Shown here: positions 42,256 to 50,160 of the stretch, piece by piece
Layout of the letters: each line of letters starts with the position of its first letter
Numbering within the stretch: the first letter of the stretch is position 1
NCBI GenBank assembly: GCA_022822905.1
Contig: JAJDYE010000009.1
Location: 1 to 64,000 of the forward strand
DNA from: Acidimicrobiia bacterium
GTDB taxonomy: Bacteria; Actinomycetota; Acidimicrobiia; Acidimicrobiales; Bin134
DNA: 64,000 nucleotides
Direction of reading: 5' to 3'
Notes under the pieces: model-generated
Told to the model about the DNA's origin: nothing
The model's database searches: none
Seen by the model: the letters and a program-made list of their open reading frames with translations, nothing else
Translations under genes and position numbers: made by a program

Positions 42256-43394
42256 TCCACCGCCACCCCGCAAGCCTCGATGTAGTCGGCATACCGCTCG
42301 TGAATTACCTCGGCCCGCAAGCCGTATTGGTCGGGGCTGTAGTCGTGAACACCGTGCTCGCCTTTCGGATGGTCAGCGGCCCACTGGGCCACAGCCTCCC
42401 CGGCGGCGGCATCGAACGGATAGCCGAACCGATCGCAGATAGCAGCCACGCTGCCCAGCGGGTCGGACTGGAAGTCGGCGAATTGGAGGTCGTAGAACCG
42501 GTCCTCTCGCCCGGCTCGGGAGGCCAGCATCCGCTCGATCCCCCGAGCCCACAGCTCGGTCTGCTCCGCGCCGTGGGCGATGTTGTCGGGATGCTCTTCG
42601 AACCCCTGGCGGCTGACCGCAGTGAGGCTGCACACCGAGGCCACCGCCTTCAACGGGTCCCGATGGGTCATAACCACGTTGGCATCGGGGTACGTGGCGA
42701 ACAGCGCCTCCGGGGCGAACAGGTGGCTCGGATCCTTCAGCAGCCAGCAGGTTTCAGGCTCATCGACGCCGATCAGCCCGATGCTGCGGCGGTGGTGAGC
42801 GTAGGCCGGGCCCATGTCGCAGGCCGCCCACCAGGCGGAATAGGTGGGGATGCGGAACAAACACTCGAACGTCACGCTGGCGAACGAGTGGCGGAACAAG
42901 TTCCAGCACTCGTCCACGAACTCGGCCGACTGGAAGTGGATGGTGGACTGGTCCGGATTCATCTCCGCCATGGCGTCCATCTTGGCCTTGCAACTGACGT
43001 AGTCGTCAATCTGCTCCCATTGGTCGCGGGGCGGGCGGGGCTGGGGCATCTCGGCGAGCCACAGCTCCAATCCCTGGAAATGGGGGCTGGCCGCCATCAG
43101 CTGGTGCAAGGCGGTGGTACCGGTGCGGGGCAGGCCGATGATGACCAAAGGGCGCTCCACATTGACGTCGGCCGCCTCGGGCCGAGCCTTCAGGCCAGCC
43201 TCGGCTTGGAGGCGACCCATGAGGGCTCCGGTAATGATCTCGCCGATGGCGAAACGGCCGATGTCGGTCATAGCCGCCTCGGCTTCTAGCGACTCCTCCA
43301 GCACGGTGAGACCTTCGAGATAATCGTCGCTCCCGAAGTCGTCCATCCCGGTCCGCTCGACAGCGGCGGCGTGCCATTGTTCGATACTGCTCAC
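42252..43394 (-). CDS. Sulfotransferase family protein
   Basis: 380 aa. The 3'-phosphoadenosine-5'-phosphosulfate (PAPS) binding loop is PLVIIGLPRTGTTALHQLM (5'-PSB loop GLPRTGTT), and the 3'-phosphate region is seen in VVMTHRDPLKAVASVCSLT. It transfers sulfate to a hydroxyl of a lipid, sterol or sugar acceptor. The size and the ELWLAEMPQPRPP stretch are those of the long actinobacterial/Acidimicrobiia branch. It is coupled to the DUF1214 gene. No PAPS-synthesis genes are present in the window. Confidence 0.92.
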   Translation of the reverse strand: MSSIEQWHAAAVERTGMDDFGSDDYLEGLTVLEESLEAEAAMTDIGRFAIGEIITGALMGRLQAEAGLKARPEAADVNVERPLVIIGLPRTGTTALHQLMAASPHFQGLELWLAEMPQPRPPRDQWEQIDDYVSCKAKMDAMAEMNPDQSTIHFQSAEFVDECWNLFRHSFASVTFECLFRIPTYSAWWAACDMGPAYAHHRRSIGLIGVDEPETCWLLKDPSHLFAPEALFATYPDANVVMTHRDPLKAVASVCSLTAVSRQGFEEHPDNIAHGAEQTELWARGIERMLASRAGREDRFYDLQFADFQSDPLGSVAAICDRFGYPFDAAAGEAVAQWAADHPKGEHGVHDYSPDQYGLRAEVIHERYADYIEACGVAVE

Positions 43395-43425
43395 TAAGCC
43401 TCCTTACGTCGCATGTCGATGCTGC

Positions 43426-44298
43426 TTACTGGGCCGCTGCTTGGAGCTGTTCCCCAAACGCGGCCATCGTCTCGGCGGTGTCGGAAAAGAACAAGAATGA
43501 GGGAACGATGAGGCGGTCGCCTCCCAGCTCGGCTACCTCCTGTATCAGCCCGGCGGGGTCGTCCATAGGCGTGTTGGGCAACCCCACGGTGATCTCGATG
43601 CTCTCCGGGTCTCGGCCGGCCGAGGCGGCGGTTTGGCGCATCTCATCGATGAGCTCGGCCATGGACACTCCTTCTCGGGGTCCGGGCCAGAAGCCGTCGC
43701 CCAAACGCCCCGCCCGGCGGGCCGCGGCCCGCGAGTGGCCGCCGATCACGATGGGCACCCGGCCGTTGGCCGGCTTGGGGTTCACGCTGACCCCGGAGAA
43801 CGAAGCGTGATCGCTGTCAAACGAGGTGCTGTCTGCATCCCACAGCGCCCGCATGGCTCCGATGTAGTCGTCGGTGCGCTGGCCCCGACGCTCCCAGGGG
43901 ATGCCCAGCGCCTCGAACTCTTCTTTGAGCCAACCCACACCCACTCCGAGGATGACCCGGCCCCCCGACATTGAGTCCAGGGTGCCCAGCGACTTGGCCA
44001 GCACCACCGGGTTGCGCTGGGGCAGGATCAAGATGCCCGTCCCCAACCGCAGGCTCGTGGTGGCTGACGCAACCCAAGTCAGCCAGATCAGCGGGTCAGG
44101 CAGAGGGGAGTCGGGAGTCATCGCCATCTTGCCCGACGGATCGTAGGGGTACTGCGAGGCGTACTCGTCGGGGTACACCACATGCTCCACCGTCCAAACC
44201 GAGTCGAACCCGGCGGCCTCCGCGGCCTGTCCAAATTCCACCGCGCCCTCGGCGGAGGTCCAGTGGAGGATGTTTGCGAAACCAATCCCGAACTTCAT
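43426..44298 (-). CDS. LLM-class F420-dependent oxidoreductase
   Basis: 290 aa from the ATG at 44298 (a TTG lies three codons earlier). Luciferase-like barrel: KFGIGFANILHWTSAEGAVE, FDSVWTVEHVVYP, LRLGTGILILPQRNPVVLAK, GRVILGVGVGWLKEEFEALG. This is the subgroup I know as TIGR03619, with the WLxEEFxAlGxpxxxR motif. Expected to use F420. It is 31 bp downstream of the sulfotransferase start on the same strand, and 23 bp after the CoxL-like gene, so it may be co-transcribed with both. Confidence 0.88.
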   Translation of the reverse strand: MKFGIGFANILHWTSAEGAVEFGQAAEAAGFDSVWTVEHVVYPDEYASQYPYDPSGKMAMTPDSPLPDPLIWLTWVASATTSLRLGTGILILPQRNPVVLAKSLGTLDSMSGGRVILGVGVGWLKEEFEALGIPWERRGQRTDDYIGAMRALWDADSTSFDSDHASFSGVSVNPKPANGRVPIVIGGHSRAAARRAGRLGDGFWPGPREGVSMAELIDEMRQTAASAGRDPESIEITVGLPNTPMDDPAGLIQEVAELGGDRLIVPSFLFFSDTAETMAAFGEQLQAAAQ

Positions 44299-44321
44299 GG
44301 CTCGCAAGAGTAGGACAATCG

Positions 44322-46568
44322 CTAGCTGGCTGACTTCATGGCCGACCAGACCTTTTCCGGGGAGGCGGGCATGTCGAGGTGGCGGATGCCGAGGTGGGAT
44401 AGGGCGTCCACAACTGCGTTCTGCACCGCGGGGGTGGAGCCCACGGTGCCCGACTCACCGATGCCCTTGGCCCCCAGCGGGTTCAGCGGGGTGGGCGTGA
44501 CCGACTCGTGGACCTCGAAGCTAGGCAACTCGGTGGTGGATATCACGCCGTAGTCGGCGAAGTTGGAGGTCAGCAGGTTGCCGTCGGGGTCATAGCGGAC
44601 CTCCTCGATGAGGGCCTGGGCGGCACCGGCGGCCAGCCCGCCGTGGATCTGGCCATGGGCCAACAGCGGATTGAGGAGATTGCCGGCGTCGTCCACCGCC
44701 ACCAGACGTTCCAAGCTCACCTGGCCGGTACCAGTGTCAACCTCGACCACTGCAACGTGGGTTCCGAACGGGAACGTGGGGCCGTGCTGTTCGAAGTCGT
44801 TTTCCACGAACAGCTTTTCGGTTGCCGCCGCGGCCACGTCGGCCCAGTTCGCCGACCGGGCCGGAGTACCGACGACATGGAATTGACCGGTCTCAGAGTC
44901 CAGCACCACGTCGGCGGCCGCGGCCTCCAGCAACTCGGCAGCGAGCGGACGGGCCGCATCGATGAGCTTCTCGGAGGCATTGAGTAAGGCCGAGCCGGCG
45001 ATCTGGGCGGTGCGGGAGCCTCCGGTGATGTCGCTGGAGGGGATCTCGTCGGTGTCGCCATGGATGATCTCGATGGAGCCCATGTCGATGCCCAGGGTGT
45101 CGGCCACCACCATCGACAGTGTGGTCACGTGGCCCTGACCGAAGGGAGTGGCCCCAGTGCGGGCCAGCACCGTACCGTCGACTCGCAGCTCCAGACTTCC
45201 CGTCTCCGTGCAGACCGGGCCCATGGGCGAGGTGACCTCCACATAGGTGGCCACTCCGATACCCAGTTGCCGATTGTCGCCCTGCTCGCGGCGGGCCGCC
45301 TGCTCGGCTCGCAGGCCCTCGTAATCGGCGGCTTGCAGCGCAGCCTCCAGAGAGGCCCGGTAATCCCCCGAGTCATAGGCCGCTCCGGTGGGTGTTGTGA
45401 GGGGAAAGGCGTCAGGGGCTATGTAGTTGCGCCGGCGAAGCTCAGCCGGGTCCATACCGATCTCAGCGGCGAACAGGTCTACGGCCCTCTCGATGGCCGC
45501 AGTGGCCTCGGGGCGACCGGCTCCTCGGAATGCGTTGACCGGGGCGGTGCTGGTGGCCACCGCGGTGGCCGACCAGGCCACGTTGGCAATGTCGTAGTTG
45601 CCGCAGGCCATGAGCCCGGTGAACGTGGGCAGCAGCGCCCCCACGCCGGGATAGGCCCCGGCATCGGCCAGCATGTCCAGGCGATAGTGGGTGAAGCGGC
45701 CATCGGCGGTGCCCCCCAAGGTGACGGTCTGGAACTGGGCTCGGCTGTGGCCCAGCGACTGGAGGCTCTCGGTGCGGGTCTCGGCCCAGCGCATCGGGCG
45801 ACCCGCCCGTCGGGCCAGCCACCCCAACAGGCACTCCTCAGCACCAGGGCTGGCCTTGGTCCCGAAGCCGCCGCCCACATCGGGGATGATCACCCGCACC
45901 TGTGATGGGTCCAACCCCAATGCCCCAGCGATGGCTCCTTGAGCGGTGTGGGACCCCTGGGTGCTCGACCAACAGGTGAGGCGCCCGTCCTCTCCCCATG
46001 CCGCGGCGGCTACTCGGCCCTCAATGGGGCTGGCGTAGATCTTGGAGTTGACGATGCGATGGGTGATCACCACTTCGCACTCGCTGAAGTCCACTTCGGC
46101 GGTCGGGGGCAGAGCTATGGCCACGTTGGACTCAGCATCGTCAAACAGCTTGGGGCCGTCGGCGGCAGTCTCGGCATCGACCACTGCGGTCAGCGGGTCG
46201 TAGTCGGCCCATACCGCTTCGGCGGCATCGGTGGCCTGCTCGACGGTCTCGGCCACCACCGCGGCAATGGGCTCGCCCACGAATCGCACCTTGCCGGTAG
46301 CCAGCAGCGGGCGGGACATAGCAGGGTCGCCGGACATAGGCGGGCGGGGCGGCAGGTCCAGGTCGTCGCCGGTGACCACGTCGACCACTCCGGGCATGGC
46401 CTGGGCATCGCCTGTCTCTACCGACACCAACCGGGCATGGGCGATGGGCGAGCGGACGAACACTACATGGGCTGCCCCTTCAAGAGGGACGTCGGCCACA
46501 TAGGTTCCCCCGTCCGTCAACATCCGGGGGTCTTCGACCCGCCTCACCTCATTGCCCAAAATGCTCAT
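44322..46568 (-). CDS. CoxL-like molybdenum hydroxylase large subunit (orphan)
   Basis: 748 aa. Large molybdopterin-cytosine-dinucleotide subunit of the xanthine dehydrogenase/CO dehydrogenase family: start GNEVRRVEDPRMLTDGGTYV, PDVGGGFGTKASPGAEECLL, active-site loop NAFRGAGRPEATAAIE, and the catalytic Glu in GAKGIGESGTVG. The loop is AFRGAGR, the form II type, not the AYRCSFR of true form I CO dehydrogenase, so CO oxidation is unlikely and the substrate is probably an aldehyde or N-heterocycle. The FAD (CoxM) and 2Fe-2S (CoxS) subunits that normally flank it are absent on both sides. Confidence 0.93.
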   Translation of the reverse strand: MSILGNEVRRVEDPRMLTDGGTYVADVPLEGAAHVVFVRSPIAHARLVSVETGDAQAMPGVVDVVTGDDLDLPPRPPMSGDPAMSRPLLATGKVRFVGEPIAAVVAETVEQATDAAEAVWADYDPLTAVVDAETAADGPKLFDDAESNVAIALPPTAEVDFSECEVVITHRIVNSKIYASPIEGRVAAAAWGEDGRLTCWSSTQGSHTAQGAIAGALGLDPSQVRVIIPDVGGGFGTKASPGAEECLLGWLARRAGRPMRWAETRTESLQSLGHSRAQFQTVTLGGTADGRFTHYRLDMLADAGAYPGVGALLPTFTGLMACGNYDIANVAWSATAVATSTAPVNAFRGAGRPEATAAIERAVDLFAAEIGMDPAELRRRNYIAPDAFPLTTPTGAAYDSGDYRASLEAALQAADYEGLRAEQAARREQGDNRQLGIGVATYVEVTSPMGPVCTETGSLELRVDGTVLARTGATPFGQGHVTTLSMVVADTLGIDMGSIEIIHGDTDEIPSSDITGGSRTAQIAGSALLNASEKLIDAARPLAAELLEAAAADVVLDSETGQFHVVGTPARSANWADVAAAATEKLFVENDFEQHGPTFPFGTHVAVVEVDTGTGQVSLERLVAVDDAGNLLNPLLAHGQIHGGLAAGAAQALIEEVRYDPDGNLLTSNFADYGVISTTELPSFEVHESVTPTPLNPLGAKGIGESGTVGSTPAVQNAVVDALSHLGIRHLDMPASPEKVWSAMKSAS

Positions 46569-46611
46569 GGGCGAGAAGCGTAGGCCAGAGACCTGTCGAG
46601 TTACCTACCTG

Positions 46612-48003
46612 CTACTGCGGTAGCGATCGGCGCCAAGCCTGGGCATCTTCGCCCATGGGGGTGGACGGGGCCCGGTCGGTGAACGGCCAAAGCTCCTCGG
46701 CGATGCTCCGCCAGTTGGCGGTGGCGCCAAGCTGGGCGAACAGCGAGATCAGCCCGAGGTTGATCCGCTGAAGCACCACCAGCGAAGGGGGCACGTTCAG
46801 CACCTTCTTCAGTTCGGCGTGCTCGCCGGTGGCGTTGAAGATGGCTCTGACCCCCGCGGCGGCATACTCCGGGGTGAAGGTTCGGGTCTCATCAGTCAAC
46901 ACGAACTCGTAGAAGTGAGTGAAGAACGCCTCCACCTCGTCATCGCTGAACGGAGCGTCGGCCGGCAGCAGCCCGGCGGCCACTTGTTCGGCCCGGAACC
47001 GGGGAATGTCCCGGTCGATCACCATGGCTATGAGCATCCGCTCGAACTGGGAGGTCTCTTCGGTGGTGAACCGCTTTACCAGTCCAAAATCCAAGAAGGT
47101 GACGGAACCGTTGGGACCGAAGAGGTAGTTGCCGGGGTGGGGATCGCCGTTGAACGCCCACAAGCGATAGATCGACCCGAACGAGAACCGATAGATGGTC
47201 TCGGCCACCCGATTGCGCTGCTCCTGGGGCCATCCCAGCACATCTTCGAAGGTCGCGCCGGTAGCCAACTCGGTAGTGAGCACCCGGGAAGAGCTCAAGT
47301 GGTCATACACCTCGGGAACGGAGATGTAGGGGTGACCCCGGTAGTGGTCGGCGAACAGGCGCTGGTTGGACGCCTCATGCTCGTAGTCGAGCTCCTCGGT
47401 GAGTCGCTGGCGCAGCTCGTCCACAATGGGGGCGGGGTCGAGGCCGGGAAACAGCACCGACAGCGCCCGGAACACCATCCTGGCCGATCCCAGGTCGGCG
47501 GCAATGGCCTCAGCCACGCCGGGATACTGGACTTTGACTGCGCAAGCCCGGCCGTCGGGGGTGATGGCCCGGTGGACCTGGCCGATGGACGCCGCCGCAA
47601 TGGGCACCGGGTCCCACTCCTCGAACAGCTCGTCGGGCGTGGCGCCGAGTTCGGCAGCCACCACCGACTCAGCCAGGGCCGGGCTCATCGGCGGGGCGTT
47701 GGCCTGAAGCTGGGCCAGTGACGTCCGGGTGGACTCGGGGAGGCCCACATCCAAATAGCTGGCCATCTGGCCGATCTTCATCAGCGCGCCCTTCATATTG
47801 CCCAGCACTTCCACCACGTCGGCCGCCGTGCGCAGCTCCCGCTCTGCTTCGAGGGCCTCTGACCGCCGAGCGTCGGCGAACACCTGCCGGGCCCGGGCCA
47901 TCGCCCAGCGTCTCCCGCTGCGAGCTCCTAGCCCGGCCATTTTGGCCGTGCGCCCCAGCCGTCCCCGCCGGGGCACCGCTCCCCGACCGCGCCTGTCTGC
48001 CAC
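46612..48003 (-). CDS. ABC1/AarF/UbiB-family kinase-like protein
   Basis: 463 aa from the GTG at 48003; a longer frame to 48087 would overlap the start of the divergent NYN gene and is disfavoured. Atypical-kinase motifs: KGALMKIGQMASYLD (KxGQ), AAASIGQVHRA (Ala-rich loop), ACAVKVQYPG (ATP-contact Lys), NGDPHPGNYLF (catalytic loop) and TFLDFGLVKRF (metal-binding DFG). Relatives support ubiquinone or terpenoid-lipid metabolism through ATPase activity; in actinomycetes the partner lipid is unclear. Single gene, minus strand, 43 bp after the CoxL-like gene's upstream end. Confidence 0.92.
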   Translation of the reverse strand: MADRRGRGAVPRRGRLGRTAKMAGLGARSGRRWAMARARQVFADARRSEALEAERELRTAADVVEVLGNMKGALMKIGQMASYLDVGLPESTRTSLAQLQANAPPMSPALAESVVAAELGATPDELFEEWDPVPIAAASIGQVHRAITPDGRACAVKVQYPGVAEAIAADLGSARMVFRALSVLFPGLDPAPIVDELRQRLTEELDYEHEASNQRLFADHYRGHPYISVPEVYDHLSSSRVLTTELATGATFEDVLGWPQEQRNRVAETIYRFSFGSIYRLWAFNGDPHPGNYLFGPNGSVTFLDFGLVKRFTTEETSQFERMLIAMVIDRDIPRFRAEQVAAGLLPADAPFSDDEVEAFFTHFYEFVLTDETRTFTPEYAAAGVRAIFNATGEHAELKKVLNVPPSLVVLQRINLGLISLFAQLGATANWRSIAEELWPFTDRAPSTPMGEDAQAWRRSLPQ

Positions 48004-48076
48004 CCCGCCGAAAATACCGTCCCAACCGCTGCTTATTGCACCTTTGATTGCATATAACAGTCGGTAGCATTCTCTA

Positions 48077-48700
48077 GTGGCCACCATCGTCTACATTGAC
48101 GGCTTCAACTTCTACTACGGCGCCGTAAAGGACACTCCGTACAAGTGGCTCGACTTTGAAGCACTTTGCCGGCGCTTGCTCCCAAAGGATCAAATCACCA
48201 AGATTCGCTATTTCACGGCACGGATCAGTTCACGCCCCGATGATCCTCAGCAAGCCAACCGTCTGGACACCTTTCTCCGAGCTCTCGGCACCTTCCCGCT
48301 CATCGAGATCCACGAAGGCCATTTTGTTACCCGTCCCACTCGCATGGCGCTCGTGAATCCGCCCAGGCGTGGTCCCCAGACAGTTGAAGTCTGGAAGACC
48401 GAGGAAAAGGGCTCCGACGTCAACATCGCCACTTATCTGCTCCTTGATGCCTTCCAGCATCGTTGCGACACCGCAGTGGTCATCAGCAACGACTCTGATC
48501 TTGCCGAACCGATCCGAATTGCTCGATCTGAGGTTGGAATGAAAGTGGGCATCATCAATCCCCACAAGCCGCAGTTTCGGTCCCGCCGACTCCAAGGGAC
48601 GTTCTTCAAACAGCTTCGACACAATGTCCTTGCCCAAGTCCAGCTACCACCGACCATCCATACCAGCCAAGGCGTTATCCGCAAACCCAGTGCTTGGTAG
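48077..48700 (+). CDS. NYN-domain (PIN-like) putative ribonuclease
   Basis: 207 aa, GTG start. The NYN fold shows metal-binding acids at YIDGFNFYY (Asp8), EEKGSDVNIATYLLLDA and VVISNDSDLAEPI. These proteins are single-domain PIN-like nucleases (LabA/DUF88) that cut or process RNA; the C-terminal end (VIRKPSAW) is also characteristic of a widespread stand-alone family. TATAAC at 48053-48058 could be a -10 box. Codon use is less GC-biased than the neighbours, suggesting acquisition. It has no protein partner; instead it is followed by three hairpins. It could act in RNA decay, in defence, or as a mobile single-gene unit. Confidence 0.9.
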   Translation: MATIVYIDGFNFYYGAVKDTPYKWLDFEALCRRLLPKDQITKIRYFTARISSRPDDPQQANRLDTFLRALGTFPLIEIHEGHFVTRPTRMALVNPPRRGPQTVEVWKTEEKGSDVNIATYLLLDAFQHRCDTAVVISNDSDLAEPIRIARSEVGMKVGIINPHKPQFRSRRLQGTFFKQLRHNVLAQVQLPPTIHTSQGVIRKPSAW

Positions 48701-48710
48701 GAAAGCGCAA

Positions 48711-48771
48711 GGGCTCGCCGGAGCGAGCCCTGCACCCAGCCGCCGAGGCGACTGGGGGAATATCAATATTC
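48711..48771. ncRNA. Three consecutive hairpins downstream of the NYN gene
   Basis: Hairpin 1 is a perfect 8-bp stem: GGGCTCGC (48711-48718), loop CGGA, GCGAGCCC (48723-48730). Hairpin 2 is CCCAG-C-CGC (48735-48743), loop CGAG, GCG-A-CTGGG (48748-48756) with one C/A mismatch. Hairpin 3 is GAATAT (48758-48763), loop CA, ATATTC (48766-48771). The first two may simply terminate the NYN transcript, though there is no T-run. Three stems in 61 bp could also be a structured RNA or a palindromic mobile end. The type is my best label; the stems are seen, the function is inferred. Confidence 0.45.
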
Positions 48772-48799
48772 TACCTACAAGGATGACATTACCTACAAG
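48772..48799. repeat. Short direct repeat upstream of serA
   Basis: TACCTACAAG occurs twice, at 48772-48781 and 48790-48799, a period of 18 bases, separated by an 8-base spacer. It lies immediately after the hairpins and about 140 bases before the serA start. It could be a regulator binding site or a leftover duplication. No function is assigned. Confidence 0.45.
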
Positions 48800-48846
48800 C
48801 TTCTCCCCATTTCCCCAATCGGCAACAGGGCAGAAAGAGATATCGT

Positions 48847-48867
48847 ATAGTGGAACAGTTCCGCTAT
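48847..48867. promoter_or_regulatory. Palindromic operator candidate before serA
   Basis: ATAG-T-GGAAC-A-GTTCC-G-CTAT is a 21-base near-perfect palindrome centred on 48857, with only a T/G mismatch at one position pair. TATAGT at 48846-48851 fits a -10 box that would overlap its left arm, so a repressor bound here would block transcription of serA. The GGAAC...GTTCC core is the type of half-site used by IclR/GntR-like repressors. The downstream leader is about 70 bases. Confidence 0.5.
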
Positions 48868-48936
48868 TCGGTACAAGGGCGGGTGTCGGTCTGTGCCGCA
48901 TCCCATCCCCCGCAGAGCAACCACGGAGTCCCCGAC

Positions 48937-50160
48937 ATGCGAATCCTCTTTGCCGACAGCTTGGCCGAGAGCGCCGTCCAGCGGCTGCGGGCTGGCGGTG
49001 ACAAATGCGTGGTCGATTCCTCGCTAACTGCGGAAACACTGCCCGAGCACATTGCCGGGTTCGACGTGCTGGTAGTGCGCAGTACCGAGGTCACCGCGGC
49101 TGTTTTGGACGCGGCCGACCAGCTTGGGCTGGTTGTGCGAGCCGGTGCGGGAACCAACACTATCGACGCTGACCGGGCCGCTGAGCTGGGCATCTTTGTG
49201 TGCAACGTGCCCGGGCGAAACGCCATAGCGGTGGCTGAGCTGGCCATCGGGCTGATGTTCGCCATCGACCGCCACATCGCCCCCGCCACCGCCGATCTGC
49301 GAGCTGGCGACTGGAACAAGCAGACGTACAGCAAGGCCCGGGGCCTGTTCGGCGCAACATTGGGAATCATTGGCATGGGGGCCATCGGCGTCGAAGTGGC
49401 CCAGCGGGCCGGTGCCTGTGGCTTGCGGGTAATCACCGAACCCCGGTCTGACCGTACCCGCGACATCCGCCGCCAAATGGCCGACATCGGCGTTGAGGAG
49501 GTGGCCGATCGGGCCGCGCTGTTGGCGACCAGCGACATCGTGTCGCTGCACGTGCCCGGTGGAGAGGAGACCGTGGGCATGGTTGACGCCGAGTTCCTGG
49601 CCGCCATGAAGCCCGACGCGGTGCTCATCAACACCAGCCGGGGCGAGGTGGTGGATGAGGCCGCGCTCTTGGCCGCACTCGACAGCACCGACCTAAGGGC
49701 CGGACTCGATGTGTTCGCCGAGGAGCCTTCGGGGGGCACCGGCCAATTCAGCTGCGACCTCGCCCGCCATCCCAAGGTGACAGCCACCCACCACATCGGT
49801 GCCTCCACCGAACAGGCCCAGATGGCAGTGGCCGAGGGCACCGCCGAGGTGATCGAGGCCTACCGCAGCGGAGTTGTGCTGGACTGCGTCAACCTCGAGC
49901 GGGTTCCCAATCGAACCGCCACTCTGAGCGTCCGCCACCTAGACCGGGTGGGAGTGCTGGCCTGTGTGCTTCAGGAGTTGAGCCGGAAGCACATGAACGT
50001 GGCCAACATGCAGAATCGGATCTTCTCCGGCTCTCAAGCGGCGGTGGCCATAATCGAAGTGGCCGGGACGATCGACGACGACCTGCTAGGCACTCTCGGT
50101 TCCATTGAGCATGTGATTTGCGCATCGGTGCTCGACACCCATCCGGCAGCGTCCCAGTGA
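48937..50160 (+). CDS. serA: D-3-phosphoglycerate dehydrogenase-like, with C-terminal ACT domain
   Basis: 407 aa from the ATG at 48937. Oxidises 3-phosphoglycerate to 3-phosphohydroxypyruvate, the first step of serine synthesis, with NAD. Catalytic-domain signatures: VVRAGAGTNTID, the NAD fold LGIIGMGAIGVEVAQRAGA, SRGEVVDEAALLAAL (Arg region), the active-site His in THHIGASTEQAQ. The C-terminal ACT domain (HLDRVGVLACVLQELSRKHM) likely senses serine. The length is that of the ~400-aa type with ACT but no intervening ASB domain. Preceded by a palindromic operator; its TGA overlaps the GTG of the DUF1015 gene, so they are translated together. Confidence 0.9.
   Translation: MRILFADSLAESAVQRLRAGGDKCVVDSSLTAETLPEHIAGFDVLVVRSTEVTAAVLDAADQLGLVVRAGAGTNTIDADRAAELGIFVCNVPGRNAIAVAELAIGLMFAIDRHIAPATADLRAGDWNKQTYSKARGLFGATLGIIGMGAIGVEVAQRAGACGLRVITEPRSDRTRDIRRQMADIGVEEVADRAALLATSDIVSLHVPGGEETVGMVDAEFLAAMKPDAVLINTSRGEVVDEAALLAALDSTDLRAGLDVFAEEPSGGTGQFSCDLARHPKVTATHHIGASTEQAQMAVAEGTAEVIEAYRSGVVLDCVNLERVPNRTATLSVRHLDRVGVLACVLQELSRKHMNVANMQNRIFSGSQAAVAIIEVAGTIDDDLLGTLGSIEHVICASVLDTHPAASQ

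Noticed and set aside
44322..46568. Aerobic CO dehydrogenase (form I CoxL)
   Set aside because: The active-site loop is AFRGAGR rather than the Cys-containing AYRCSFR, and CoxS/CoxM are missing.
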